64,000 bases of DNA. Origin: Halobacteriovorax sp. GB3. Its GTDB lineage: Bacteria > Bdellovibrionota > Bacteriovoracia > Bacteriovoracales > Bacteriovoracaceae. The first letter of the stretch is position 1; each line of letters begins with the position of its first letter. Below the pieces are notes generated by a model that worked only from the letters and a program-made list of their open reading frames with translations, was not told the DNA's origin and did no database searches. Location of the stretch: assembly GCF_028649655.1 (NCBI RefSeq), contig NZ_JAQSLN010000005.1, positions 287,561-351,560 of the forward strand, given 5' to 3'. The translations under genes were made by a program, and so were the position numbers. Positions 52,118 through 60,703 of this stretch are shown piece after piece.

Positions 52118-53014
52118 AATCTAAACAGAAAAAAGAAATACATCGTAATTGGAATTTTATGTTCCGTCGCACTCCATATTTTTGTTCTTGTAGAAGATGT
52201 TAGCCTAGATCAGTTCATTCAATCAGTAGAGAAAACAGAGAAGAAAGAAAAGAAGATTAAAATTGTTTTCAAGAAAACTGAAAAATCAGATAAGCAAATC
52301 GTTAATACATCAAAGTCTGATCATAAAATAAAACCAAAAGATTCAAAGTTCTTAAGTCACTCAAATCAAACACAAGACCGTCAAACGGTTGCGAGTCAGA
52401 TCGGTGCATTTAAGGAAGCTGGAAAAGGTCAAAAAAATGCTCTTAACAAGAAAAAGCAAGAGATGGCCAAGAAGCAAGCGAAGAAAGTAAAAAAGAAGAT
52501 TGCTAAGAAGCTCAAAAAGAAAATTAACTTTGCTGATCTAGCCTTTGGAAAAACTCCTAAAAAATTAAAAGAAGTTGTAAGCAATAAAGGAATTAAGCAC
52601 GGTAAATCTGGTAAAACAGGTTTCTCTGCGGCCAATGACTTTGTTGAAGAAATTCCACTTGGGGATATGACTAAACTTAATACTGTCGAGTACAAGTACT
52701 ATGGCTTTTATTTCAGAATTAAGCAGAAGCTTGAACAGCATTGGGGTAAATCTTTAAAGGAAAAGGCCCACAATATTATGCGTTCTAACAGGCGTATGCC
52801 TGCTTCTGAGAACCACATCACATCTTTGTCTATCTATATAGACCAAATGGGAAATATCGTTGAAATCATCGTTAGAGGAACAAGTGGTATTTCTGAATTA
52901 GATAACTCAGCAATCGAGTCTTTTAATAAAGCCGGTCCATTTCCAAACCCACCTAAAGGGCTTGTAAAAAATGGTGTCGCAAAAATTGATTGGGACTTTG
53001 TCGTTAAGAGTTAG
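52109..53014 (+). CDS. TonB-like energy-transducer protein
   Basis: I start at ATG 52109, five bases after AAGAGG; GTG 52106 is in frame but too close. The 301-residue protein has one N-terminal membrane segment (about 11-28) and a long basic, Lys-rich linker (about 40-175). A TonB C-terminal-type domain of about 100 residues follows (ITSLSIYIDQMGNIVEIIVRGTSGISELDNSAIESFNKAGPFPNPP). ExbB/ExbD genes are not adjacent. The lysine-rich linker replaces the usual Pro-rich one. It may transmit proton-motive force to an outer-membrane partner. Confidence 0.75.
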   Translation: MNFNLNRKKKYIVIGILCSVALHIFVLVEDVSLDQFIQSVEKTEKKEKKIKIVFKKTEKSDKQIVNTSKSDHKIKPKDSKFLSHSNQTQDRQTVASQIGAFKEAGKGQKNALNKKKQEMAKKQAKKVKKKIAKKLKKKINFADLAFGKTPKKLKEVVSNKGIKHGKSGKTGFSAANDFVEEIPLGDMTKLNTVEYKYYGFYFRIKQKLEQHWGKSLKEKAHNIMRSNRRMPASENHITSLSIYIDQMGNIVEIIVRGTSGISELDNSAIESFNKAGPFPNPPKGLVKNGVAKIDWDFVVKS

Positions 53015-53016
53015 AA

Positions 53017-53313
53017 TTAATGTGTAGAATTCGACTTAAGCATTGTCTTCAGTTTATTAATACCTTCCATCATTACATAGTCATTCCAAATAGAGTCTAG
53101 TTCTCTAACTGTTTCTACAACTTGGATAGCCGCTTGATCGTAAGAAATTTTTTGTGATTCTGCTAAGTGCTGAATTGCAACTGAAAGAGCTTTGATCGCT
53201 TCCGTCTGGCAAGTCGCAGACAACCTGTCTTCGTAAGAGCTATCGATTTTCTTCTCTTTCGATTTTATGATTGCTGTGTTGATTAACTGAATAGATTCTT
53301 GATTGTTGCTCAT
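53017..53313 (-). CDS. Small helical protein of unknown function
   Basis: The 98-residue protein has no signal peptide and appears fully helical (EAIKALSVAIQHLAESQKISYDQAAIQVVETVRELDSIWNDYVMMEGINKLKTML). It contains a single Cys at about residue 35. It converges on the TonB-like gene with a 2-base gap. No family was recognised. Confidence 0.6.
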   Translation of the reverse strand: MSNNQESIQLINTAIIKSKEKKIDSSYEDRLSATCQTEAIKALSVAIQHLAESQKISYDQAAIQVVETVRELDSIWNDYVMMEGINKLKTMLKSNSTH

Positions 53314-53377
53314 TTACTAGTGCCCTCACCGCATACGCATTCTGAAAACGCCCTGAGTATGGGCCTTTGCAAACAAT

Positions 53378-53536
53378 TTGTTAAGTAAAAAATAGGCTAA
53401 TATAAAATAAATTTGTCGGACTTTAGAATACGGTGAGTTAGATGTTGATAGGTGTGTAAAAATTGTTAGTAACTAAGAAGAAAAAGTGGATAACCTCTGA
53501 CGTTGATTGTTAAACGCCAGAGGTCATTATTTTTTA
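53378..53536 (+). ncRNA. Candidate small RNA with promoter and terminator
   Basis: TTGTTA (53378-53383), a 17-base spacer and TATAAA (53401-53406) form a good sigma-70 promoter with a predicted start near 53413. A terminator stem, ACCTCTG (53493-53499) with CAGAGGT (53518-53524) extended by four inner pairs, is followed by a T-run (53529-53536). The region between has no frame longer than five codons. The RNA would be about 120 bases and its 3' end would touch the gcvH 3' end antisense. Confidence 0.4.
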
Positions 53537-53920
53537 TTGATCTGCGCAGTGTGATTTGTAAGCTTCAGCATCGAGAAGTTCATTAAGTTCTTCTGTATTA
53601 GATACTTTTACTTTAACAATCCAGGCACCATAAGGATCTTCATTACAAGTCTCTGGTGTCGACTCTAGTTCTTCGTTAGCTTCAAGAACTTCACCTGTGA
53701 TTGGTGAGAAGAGATCACTTACTGATTTAATTGATTCTACGACACCGAAGCTACCGTCTTTTTCAAGTGTTGATCCTACTTCTGGAAGTTCAACGAAAAC
53801 GATATCTCCTAAAGATGATTGTGCGAAATCAGTGATACCTACTGTTACGATATCTCCTTCGATCTTTGCCCACTCATGGTCTTTTGTATATTTTAATTCT
53901 GCAGGTACATTGTGTGACAT
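53534..53920 (-). CDS. gcvH: Glycine cleavage system H protein
   Basis: The 128-residue protein has the lipoylation motif VESIKSVSDL with Lys65. The conserved TKDHEWAKIEGDIVTVGITDFAQSSLGDIVFVELPEVG covers about 12-50. It shuttles the aminomethyl group between the P, T and L proteins. Its ATG overlaps the gcvT stop by one base. The gcvP genes are not in the window. Confidence 0.96.
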   Translation of the reverse strand: MSHNVPAELKYTKDHEWAKIEGDIVTVGITDFAQSSLGDIVFVELPEVGSTLEKDGSFGVVESIKSVSDLFSPITGEVLEANEELESTPETCNEDPYGAWIVKVKVSNTEELNELLDAEAYKSHCADQ

Positions 53921-54996
53921 TACTTGTGTCCTCCGTTAATAAAAGATTTTGTATGATAATTTGCTTCAAACTCGTTTTTTCTAACTCTAATTTTAAATTC
54001 TTTATTCTCTGGAAATTTATCAGCTTCGATGTGGCAAAGGGCAATTCCTTTTCCAAGTGCTACTGACATAGTTCCTGAGACAACTTTACCAATTACATCA
54101 CTGTCAGCATTGAGAACTTCGTAACCTTCTCTAGGAATACCTTTGTCGAGCGATAGTTTCGCCAGTCTAAAGCGCGGCTTATAATCTGCTAATGCATTCT
54201 TTCCAATGAAGTCTTCTTTGTTAAGTTTAACTGTCCACTTTAAAGCAGCATCTAATGGTGTAACTTCATCAGTGATTTCATGCCCGTATAGTGGATAACA
54301 AACTTCAAGTCTTAAAACATCTCTAGCGGCTAGTCCGCATGGTAGCGCTCCACATGCAATTAACTTATCCCAAAGAAGTGCTGCAGTATCATGCGAGCAG
54401 AATACTTCAAAACCATCTTCGCCAGTGTAGCCTGTTCTTGCGAGCAGGACAGTTTCACCATTAAAAGAAGATTCCTTTACTGAGTAGTATGGGAATTCCT
54501 CTGTTGATAAAAGTTCTAGCGTTTTGAAGATCTCTTCTGTTTTAGGGCCTTGTACGGCAATGAGAGAATATTCATCTGATTGATTTGTCAGTGTACAGTT
54601 GAAATTAGAAACATGCTTTTCAAACCACGCCCAGTCTTTTTCAATATTCGCTGCATTTACGCAGATAAGAACTTTCTTTGGTGCGAGTTTGTAGGCAATA
54701 AGATCGTCGATAACAGTCCCGTCTTCACGGCATAGTGGAGAATAAACGGCCTTGTTTTCTCCTGCTCCAGAAAAATCATTTGTTACCATGTAATCAAGAA
54801 ACTTCTCAGCGTCTTCACCTTCTACTAAAAATTCACCCATGTGACTTACATCAAAAATCCCACAGTTCGAACGAACAGCTTGCGATTCTTCCTTAACTGA
54901 AGAATATTGAAGAGGCATATCGAAGCCAGCAAACGGGGCCATCTTCGCACCTAAATCAATATGTTTTTGATGAAGAGACGTTTTCATTAAGGACAT
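53920..54996 (-). CDS. gcvT: Glycine cleavage system T protein (aminomethyltransferase)
   Basis: The 358-residue protein has the N-terminal KMAPFAGFDMPLQYSSV block, SHMGEFLVEG, and the central LARTGYTGEDGFEVFC and GLAARDVLRLEVCYPLYGHE motifs, where the catalytic Asp is present. It makes methylene-tetrahydrofolate and ammonia from the H-protein-bound intermediate. A strong ribosome binding site (AAGGAGG) supports the ATG at 54996. The upstream gap to folD is only 41 bases, so a glycine riboswitch is not present. Confidence 0.96.
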   Translation of the reverse strand: MSLMKTSLHQKHIDLGAKMAPFAGFDMPLQYSSVKEESQAVRSNCGIFDVSHMGEFLVEGEDAEKFLDYMVTNDFSGAGENKAVYSPLCREDGTVIDDLIAYKLAPKKVLICVNAANIEKDWAWFEKHVSNFNCTLTNQSDEYSLIAVQGPKTEEIFKTLELLSTEEFPYYSVKESSFNGETVLLARTGYTGEDGFEVFCSHDTAALLWDKLIACGALPCGLAARDVLRLEVCYPLYGHEITDEVTPLDAALKWTVKLNKEDFIGKNALADYKPRFRLAKLSLDKGIPREGYEVLNADSDVIGKVVSGTMSVALGKGIALCHIEADKFPENKEFKIRVRKNEFEANYHTKSFINGGHK

Positions 54997-55037
54997 TCCA
55001 TCCTCCTTATCTAAGGTCTATATATGTCTTATTAATA

Positions 55038-55904
55038 TTAAGGATATAAGCTCTTTTTGGCAGCTTGTAAAAGGTTTTGAGCTAGCGAGAGAATCGTCAT
55101 TGGTCCGACACCTCCTGGGACAGGAGTGATTGCGCTAACATTATCTTTCATATCGTTAAAATCACAATCGCCAACAGTTTTTCCTTCACTATTTTTGCTG
55201 ATTCCAACATCGATAACTACTTGATTGCCAGACTCATTGAGATAGGACTTATTAAAGAATTCAGGTGCACCTGTCGCTGTCACAATAATATCACTCGATC
55301 TAGTGATCTCTTTGAGATCTTTAGTTCCAGAGTGGCAAAGGGTCACTGTCGCATTGTGATTCGTAAGAATAAGTGAAAGTGGTTTCCCAACAATTAGGCT
55401 TCTACCAATGATGGCTACGCGCTTTCCTTTTAATTCAATACCGTAGTGTTTACAAAGAGTAACGATACCCTTTGGTGTACAAGGCGCTAGAATATTCGAC
55501 TCACTATGTCCCTTGAAAAGTTTGAAGACATTGAGAGGATGAAAACCATCAACATCTTTATGCTCGTCGACAAGGGTTGTGACATCAATATGTGAAAGGT
55601 GTTTCGGTAGAGGAAGTTGAATTAAAATTCCGTGAACATCATCGCTTTTGTTAAAGCGCTCTACAGATTTTAAAAATTCGGTTTCAGAAACATCAGAAGG
55701 GAGTTTATAAATTTCGCACTCGCCACCTAGTTTTTCGACAAACTTTTTCTTATTCTTAGTGTAAAGAACGCTTGCTGGATTATCTCCAACAAGAAGAACC
55801 TTCAAAGACGGTATAACGCCTTTCTTTCGCAGTTCTTGGCACTGCTTTTTAAGAAGAGAGATTTGTTGATCGACAACGGGTCGAGAACGCAATTCTAATG
55901 TCAT
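55038..55904 (-). CDS. folD: FolD, methylenetetrahydrofolate dehydrogenase/cyclohydrolase
   Basis: I start at ATG 55904 (288 residues), since 15 upstream codons do not resemble FolD. Motifs are complete: VLLVGDNPASVLYTKNKKKFVEKLG (catalytic Lys in the YxxxKxKK region), GILIQLPLPKHL, the NADP site GRSLIVGKPL and TPVPGGVGPMTILSLAQN. It oxidises methylene-THF made by the glycine cleavage system encoded just downstream, to formyl-THF. The three genes form a one-carbon unit. Confidence 0.96.
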   Translation of the reverse strand: MTLELRSRPVVDQQISLLKKQCQELRKKGVIPSLKVLLVGDNPASVLYTKNKKKFVEKLGGECEIYKLPSDVSETEFLKSVERFNKSDDVHGILIQLPLPKHLSHIDVTTLVDEHKDVDGFHPLNVFKLFKGHSESNILAPCTPKGIVTLCKHYGIELKGKRVAIIGRSLIVGKPLSLILTNHNATVTLCHSGTKDLKEITRSSDIIVTATGAPEFFNKSYLNESGNQVVIDVGISKNSEGKTVGDCDFNDMKDNVSAITPVPGGVGPMTILSLAQNLLQAAKKSLYP

Positions 55905-55981
55905 ATACTTATTTACTCCCAGAATTAGAGTGATTTTATAGTAATTCACCCAATTTAGAAAGCAACCATGTCAAAAAAGGA

Positions 55982-56010
55982 TTGAATGGCTATCTCTGTG
56001 GGGCTATAAG
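55982..56010 (+). promoter_or_regulatory. Sigma-70 promoter for the small-protein/ruvCAB unit
   Basis: TTGAAT (55982-55987), a 17-base spacer and TATAAG (56005-56010) lie 18 bases before the start of a 58-residue membrane protein that precedes ruvC. Confidence 0.5.
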
Positions 56011-56028
56011 AACAAAGTCGGAGGATTC

Positions 56029-56205
56029 ATGCAATTTTATATTGGTTTAGGAATACAACTTATAGGCTTTACTTCGGTTGGTTTATGTCTTTTTGCTGGA
56101 TTATCAAAAGGTGATTACGGTCAATTAGAATTGATTCAGCTCGTTGGAGGATCACTCCTTTTTTATCTTGGTAATGCCATAAAGTCTCGTGGTGGCTCAA
56201 ACTAG
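56029..56205 (+). CDS. Small hydrophobic membrane protein (58 residues)
   Basis: An ATG at 56029 follows a strong GGAGG (56020-56024) and opens a 58-codon frame to TAG at 56203-56205. The product begins MQFYIGLGIQLIGFTSVGLC and has two hydrophobic segments (about 3-24 and 36-50) around a short polar loop (SKGDYGQ), ending IKSRGGSN. It has its own promoter-like sequence and lies 39 bases upstream of ruvC. No family was recognised. Ribosome binding site, promoter and protein-like composition support a real gene. Confidence 0.75.
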   Translation: MQFYIGLGIQLIGFTSVGLCLFAGLSKGDYGQLELIQLVGGSLLFYLGNAIKSRGGSN

Positions 56206-56244
56206 AATTGGACGAAAAGCCCTTGTCTCACGTAGAATAATGAA

Positions 56245-56793
56245 ATGATTATTCTAGGAATTGACCCTGGTTCAAGAAAAGCTGGTTATGCAGTTATTGA
56301 AGTTCAGGGAAAAAAAATGAAATATATAGAATCAGGCGTTATGCGCTATGATGGTGTTAAAGAATTTGTTGATCGCCTCGGTCACATCTATGACTCTTGT
56401 GAAGAGTTAATTGAAAAGCATCAACCATCTGAAATCGCGATTGAATCTCTTATCTATGTTAAAAGTGTCACTTCTCTTGCCAAACTAGCACAAGCTAGGG
56501 GTGCAATGATTGCAGCTTTTATGAAAACCAATAAGGGAAAAGTTTTTGAGTATTCTCCAAACTTAATTAAATCAGCAGTTTCAGGATATGGGCATGCATC
56601 CAAAGAAGGGATTGATAAGGCCCTTACAATGATTTTTGGAAAGAAAGAATTTAAAACTCACGATGAGTCAGATGCACTTGCAATAGCAGTTTGTCATGCT
56701 CTCAATCGGAATATGAGACAGCTCACAAATAAGAAGGCCGTTGCATCGTCGAGAGGAAGAACTCTAAAACAAGTTTTTAAGGATAGAGCATGA
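56245..56793 (+). CDS. ruvC: Holliday junction resolvase RuvC
   Basis: The 182-residue protein has the RNase H-fold acidic residues: Asp7 in GIDPGSRKAGYAVIE, Glu in AIESLIYVKS, and the HDESDALAIAVCH pair near the C-terminal part. It cuts four-way junctions with RuvAB. It overlaps ruvA by 4 bases in a ruvC-ruvA-ruvB operon. Confidence 0.97.
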   Translation: MIILGIDPGSRKAGYAVIEVQGKKMKYIESGVMRYDGVKEFVDRLGHIYDSCEELIEKHQPSEIAIESLIYVKSVTSLAKLAQARGAMIAAFMKTNKGKVFEYSPNLIKSAVSGYGHASKEGIDKALTMIFGKKEFKTHDESDALAIAVCHALNRNMRQLTNKKAVASSRGRTLKQVFKDRA

Positions 56794-57455
56794 TTGGATT
56801 TTTAAGAGGAGAAGTTCTCTTTAGTGATGGATATGAAATTATTATTAACACAGTAAGTGGAGTTGGTTATCAAATTTACTTTAGCCACTTGTTATCAGAG
56901 GGGTCTTATACAGGAGTCTTCATTTCACATATCGTTAAAGAAGCATCGGAAGAACTTTATGGCTTTAAGTCATTAAGAGATAAAAAAATGTTCGAATTAC
57001 TAACATCTGTAAAAGGTGTTGGACCAAAGTCTGCATTCAATCTCATGGCCGCTCTTTCGACGACTCAGATTATTGATGCCGTCATTAATGATGATAAAAA
57101 GAGCCTTACTAAAGCGCCGGGAGTAGGTGCGAAAGCGGCATCACAGATGATCTTAGATTTAACTAAGAAAATCGAAAAAATAAAAATGTACTCGAATAGA
57201 TCAATTCAAATGCCAAATGTTGAAAGTGAAGCAATCGCTAATTTTGAGCAACCACTACTTTTTGAAGAAATCGTTGAAGTACAGGAAACTGTTCATGAAA
57301 TTCATGACAACGCTCTTATGCAGGAGGCGATGCTCGCTTGCAAGGAACTTGGATTTAAAGAAGATAAAATTATGCCAATCGCATCTAAAATCTTAGAACA
57401 GAATACAATTCAAAAAGCTGAACAACTTGTTCATTTAGTTTTAAAGGAAGTTTAG
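56790..57455 (+). CDS. ruvA: Holliday junction DNA helicase subunit RuvA
   Basis: The 221-residue protein has the N-terminal OB domain (IGFLRGEVLFSDGYEIIINTVSGVGYQIYF) and two helix-hairpin-helix motifs (LLTSVKGVGPKSAFNLM, then LTKAPGVGAKAASQMILDL). A long acidic linker (about 140-175) and a C-terminal RuvB-binding domain (ALMQEAMLACKELGFKEDKI) follow. It binds junctions and loads RuvB. It is followed immediately by ruvB. Confidence 0.96.
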   Translation: MIGFLRGEVLFSDGYEIIINTVSGVGYQIYFSHLLSEGSYTGVFISHIVKEASEELYGFKSLRDKKMFELLTSVKGVGPKSAFNLMAALSTTQIIDAVINDDKKSLTKAPGVGAKAASQMILDLTKKIEKIKMYSNRSIQMPNVESEAIANFEQPLLFEEIVEVQETVHEIHDNALMQEAMLACKELGFKEDKIMPIASKILEQNTIQKAEQLVHLVLKEV

Positions 57456-58463
57456 ATGTTTGATGAAGATGATAGATTCATGTCAGCTGAAGGCACTGAA
57501 GTAGATCATAAGCAAGAGGTCTTTTTAAGACCTAAAGACTTCAGTGAGTATATTGGGCAAAAGAAAGTTGTTCAAAATATAGATGTCATGGTTGAGTCTG
57601 CTAAAATAAGAAAGCAGTCAATGGATCACTGTCTTCTCTCTGGTCCTCCCGGACTAGGAAAAACATCTCTAGCAATGATTATTGCAAAGGCGCTAGGAAC
57701 AGAACTTCATGTTATTTCTGGTCCAGCGATTGAAAAAAAAGGTGACCTCGCAGCGATTTTAACAAATCTCCAATCACATGATGTTTTGTTTATTGATGAG
57801 ATTCATCGCATGCATATTTCTGTTGAAGAGATTCTCTATTCTGCAATGGAGGATTACCGCTTAGATATCGTCATTGGACAAGGTCCAAGTGCGAGAACGA
57901 TGCAAATTGATATAGCTCCTTTTACTTTAATTGGAGCAACGACGAGATCAGGACTTTTATCAAATCCACTTCGTGACCGTTTTATGGCCCATCTTCATTT
58001 CGATTTTTATAAAACTGATGAGTTGGGAAAAATCGTTAAAAATAATGCGGCTAAAATGGAAATCTTACTTGAGGGAGAGGCCCAGGAGATGATCGCTCGT
58101 TGTTCACGTGGAACTCCAAGAATTGCAAACCGAATTTTACGAAGAGTAAGAGACTTTGCAGTTGTTAATGGCGATAAAGTCGTTCATCCAAATGATGTTA
58201 CGAAAGCTTTGAATCTCATGGATATCGATGAGTTTGGCCTCGATAGAATGGATCGTAAGATATTGGAAGTTATCGACGAATACTATGGTGGTGGCCCTGT
58301 TGGGATTGAAGCTCTCTGTGCAACCCTTTCAGAAGACAGAACGACAATAGAAGATGTTTATGAACCTTTTCTTTTGAAAGAAGGGTTTCTCATTAGAACA
58401 CCGAGGGGTCGTGAAATATCCCAAAAGTCGAAAGATCATTTAACAACTCTTAAACAGGGTTAG
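57456..58463 (+). CDS. ruvB: Holliday junction branch-migration ATPase RuvB
   Basis: The 335-residue AAA+ protein has Walker A GPPGLGKT, Walker B LFIDEIHRM, sensor 1 IGATTRSGLLSNPLRDRF and the C-terminal winged helix ending near TPRGREISQ. It drives branch migration with RuvA. It is the last gene of the operon. Confidence 0.98.
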   Translation: MFDEDDRFMSAEGTEVDHKQEVFLRPKDFSEYIGQKKVVQNIDVMVESAKIRKQSMDHCLLSGPPGLGKTSLAMIIAKALGTELHVISGPAIEKKGDLAAILTNLQSHDVLFIDEIHRMHISVEEILYSAMEDYRLDIVIGQGPSARTMQIDIAPFTLIGATTRSGLLSNPLRDRFMAHLHFDFYKTDELGKIVKNNAAKMEILLEGEAQEMIARCSRGTPRIANRILRRVRDFAVVNGDKVVHPNDVTKALNLMDIDEFGLDRMDRKILEVIDEYYGGGPVGIEALCATLSEDRTTIEDVYEPFLLKEGFLIRTPRGREISQKSKDHLTTLKQG

Positions 58464-58512
58464 TACTTTTTTCAACGTTTCTAGCAATAAACGAACTTTG
58501 AAAGAATAATAT

Positions 58513-58529
58513 AACCTCAGAATGAGGTT
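58513..58529 (+). promoter_or_regulatory. Hairpin covering the ribosome binding site of the PLA2-like gene
   Basis: AACCTCA (58513-58519) pairs with TGAGGTT (58523-58529) across GAA. The GAGG in the right arm is the only plausible ribosome binding site for the ATG at 58536. A short T-rich stretch follows, so the hairpin could instead be a weak terminator for ruvB. Confidence 0.45.
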
Positions 58530-58535
58530 TATTTT

Positions 58536-59015
58536 ATGCGTATTATTCAAGTAACTATCGTTTTATCCCTTTTATCATCATGTGCTTTCGCTAATGTGAA
58601 GGATCGAAAGTCTGAATATTCGGTCGCTGATTTAAAGGAATTGGTGAGACCGTTTTATAGTGATGGTTGTTCAAGGTGGCCAGAAGGAACGAACGATAAC
58701 CCTGAAGCATGGCTGGAGTGTTGTTATGAACACGACATCTCTTACTGGATGGGTGGAACCGAGAAAGAGAGACTAAGCGCTGACTTAGAATTGCGAGCTT
58801 GCGTAACTGAAAAGTTCTCCGAGTGGATGGGCTTTCTCATGTATTATGGCGTGAGAACAGGTGGACGCCCTGGTTTTGATACCTCTTATCGATGGGGATA
58901 TGGATGGAAAATAAACCGAGGTTATTTCGAACTTACAGAATTGGAGCGTGAATACCTTCAATCAATTCTTCCATTGAAAGGCGAAGATATTCACAACTAT
59001 ATTAAAATTGATTAG
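58536..59015 (+). CDS. Exported phospholipase A2-like protein
   Basis: The 159-residue protein has a signal peptide, either a lipobox (LSSC, Cys16) or cleavage after AFA. Residues 44-90 carry a phospholipase A2-like core: DGCSRWPEG, then CCYEHD (62-67) with His66-Asp67, then a later Asp in SADLELRACV. The CCxxHD helix is the hallmark of the catalytic His-Asp and calcium site. The rest (WKINRGYFELTELEREYL) is unfamiliar. A role in degrading membrane phospholipids, possibly of prey, is inference. Confidence 0.65.
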   Translation: MRIIQVTIVLSLLSSCAFANVKDRKSEYSVADLKELVRPFYSDGCSRWPEGTNDNPEAWLECCYEHDISYWMGGTEKERLSADLELRACVTEKFSEWMGFLMYYGVRTGGRPGFDTSYRWGYGWKINRGYFELTELEREYLQSILPLKGEDIHNYIKID

Positions 59016-59434
59016 CTCTTATCGACGACGGCCATCGTGAGAGTTGATTTACAAATCAACTTACCTTCGGCATTTGTGATAGCAATTTCCCAGAGATGAC
59101 TCTTTCTCCCTTTATGGATAATTGTGGCCTTTCCTTCGACAATTCCACTACTTATAGGTCTTAGGTGGCTTGCCGAAATCGTTTGACCTACGCAATATTG
59201 AGCACTTGGGTCTACAATCAAATTGCTACCGATACTTCCAAGAGATTCAGCTAAAACACAGCTCGCTCCTCCATGGAGTACTCCGTAAGGTTGGTGAGTT
59301 CTATGATCAACTGGCATCGTCCCTTTGATAAAGTTTTCACCTAACTCTGTGACTTGAATTTCAAGGTGCTCGCAAAGTGTATTCTTGTTAAATTTATTAA
59401 CTTGTTCGAGATTATAAGGATTAAACCAAATCAT
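59012..59434 (-). CDS. Hotdog-fold thioesterase (PaaI/MenI-like)
   Basis: The 140-residue protein has the thioesterase signature THQPYGVLHGGASCVLAESLGSIGSN (about 46-71), with Gly-His-Gly around the acyl-CoA site and Glu as catalytic base. The end matches family members (GKATIIHKGRKSHLWEIAITNAEGKLICKSTLTM). It hydrolyses an acyl-CoA such as DHNA-CoA or a phenylacetate intermediate; the exact substrate is not evident. It converges with the PLA2-like gene with a 4-base overlap. Confidence 0.92.
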   Translation of the reverse strand: MIWFNPYNLEQVNKFNKNTLCEHLEIQVTELGENFIKGTMPVDHRTHQPYGVLHGGASCVLAESLGSIGSNLIVDPSAQYCVGQTISASHLRPISSGIVEGKATIIHKGRKSHLWEIAITNAEGKLICKSTLTMAVVDKS

Positions 59435-59742
59435 ACTATCTCCTTGATACTATTGAGTTTTTTCCTGCTGTTTACAAATGATGGCACTTTGATAAATTAC
59501 ACCAACATTTCGGTACTTAAGGTTATTGTAAAAAGTATTGATATATTTGGGAAATATTACAACTTAGTCATTATTTGTACTATATAGGCGTATTATCTAT
59601 CTAAGTAACGCTGGCCTAGAGGCAAATCTTTCAGCTAAGTGTTTTTGAGAAATTAATGGATATACTTGAATGTGGCGGTTGCCAATTCATGTTGCGTTTT
59701 GTTAAAATTTATAATTATCTAAAAAAACATGGAATTTGTTTA
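59435..59742. other. Intergenic region upstream of lpxC
   Basis: The 308 bases before the lpxC start are AT-rich and lack a recognisable hairpin or riboswitch. The lpxC frame stays open for 29 more codons to 59656, but these do not resemble LpxC. It should hold promoters of the divergent thioesterase and lpxC genes; none stands out. Confidence 0.4.
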
Positions 59743-60663
59743 ATGCTTTATCAAAGAACTATATCAAAATCAGTTGAAATCACAGGAATCGGTATTCACT
59801 CGGGACGTAAAGTTACGATGAACCTCTATCCTGCTCAAGCTGATACAGGTATTTGCTTCAAACGCGTTGATCTACCAAATTCCGAAGTTCTCAGAGCTTC
59901 AGCAACATCAGTTGGAGCAACTGAAAACAATACAACTATTGGTGCCGGAATCAATGCTGTTCACACTGTTGAGCACCTCCTTTCTGTTTTATACGGACTA
60001 GGAATTGATAACGTCTTTATCGAAATCGATGGGCCAGAAGTTCCAATTATGGACGGATCTGGTGCTTCATTTGTTTTTGTTCTTAAAGAAACAGGGATTA
60101 CATCTTTAAATAAATCGAAGAAGTTCCTCGTAGTACTCGAGCCAGTAGAAGTTGCCGTTGATGATAAATGGGCGAGAATTGAGCCGGCCTCAAGACTTGT
60201 TATCGATTCAACAATTGTCTTCACGCACCCTTTGATTAAAACTCAAAAGAAAGTTTTCGAATTCTCATGTGAGAATTATATCAATGAAGTTGGTAGAGCG
60301 AGAACATTCGGTCTTCTAAGAGACGTTGATATGCTTAAGAGAAAAGGCCTGATTCAAGGTGGGTCTCTTGATAATGCAATCGTTCTTGATGAATATAAAG
60401 TTATGAATGAAGACGGACTTCGTTTTAAAGATGAATTTGTTCGTCACAAGATTCTTGATACTGTAGGTGATATTAGTTTACTCGGTTATGAAATCGCCGG
60501 AAAAGTAACAACTTACAAATCTGGACACAATCTTCACAATCTTCTGTGTCGCAAGCTTCTCGAAACTCCATCTGCTTATGAAATTGTCTCTGCTTCAGCA
60601 CTTGAAAAAGATGCAATTGAGGCATTTGAACTCCCCATGGCGCTATCGCCAAGTTTTTCATAA
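59743..60663 (+). CDS. lpxC: UDP-3-O-acyl-N-acetylglucosamine deacetylase
   Basis: Starting at ATG 59743 gives the usual MLYQRTISKSVEITGIGIHSG and 306 residues. The zinc and catalytic motifs are VHTVEHLLS (His), GPEVPIMDGSG, RARTFG, LKRKGLIQGGSLDNAIVL, FVRHKILDTVGDISLLG and a late His in SGHNLHNLLCRKL. It commits to lipid A synthesis and confirms a Gram-negative envelope with LPS. Upstream codons back to 59656 do not resemble the family. Confidence 0.96.
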   Translation: MLYQRTISKSVEITGIGIHSGRKVTMNLYPAQADTGICFKRVDLPNSEVLRASATSVGATENNTTIGAGINAVHTVEHLLSVLYGLGIDNVFIEIDGPEVPIMDGSGASFVFVLKETGITSLNKSKKFLVVLEPVEVAVDDKWARIEPASRLVIDSTIVFTHPLIKTQKKVFEFSCENYINEVGRARTFGLLRDVDMLKRKGLIQGGSLDNAIVLDEYKVMNEDGLRFKDEFVRHKILDTVGDISLLGYEIAGKVTTYKSGHNLHNLLCRKLLETPSAYEIVSASALEKDAIEAFELPMALSPSFS

Positions 60664-60703
60664 TATTAAATTACATTTTTAATGTTTTTTTTCTAATAAT
60701 AAG

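Noticed and set aside
54997..55037. Glycine riboswitch before gcvT
   Set aside because: The gap to folD is only 41 bases, too short for the aptamer.
55905..55949. N-terminal extension of FolD by 15 residues
   Set aside because: The normal FolD start is at 55904 with GGGAG upstream; the extra codons are in the leader.
59656..59742. N-terminal extension of LpxC by 29 residues
   Set aside because: The family start MLYQRTISKSVEITGIGIHSG lies at 59743; the extension is Cys/Phe-rich and not LpxC-like.
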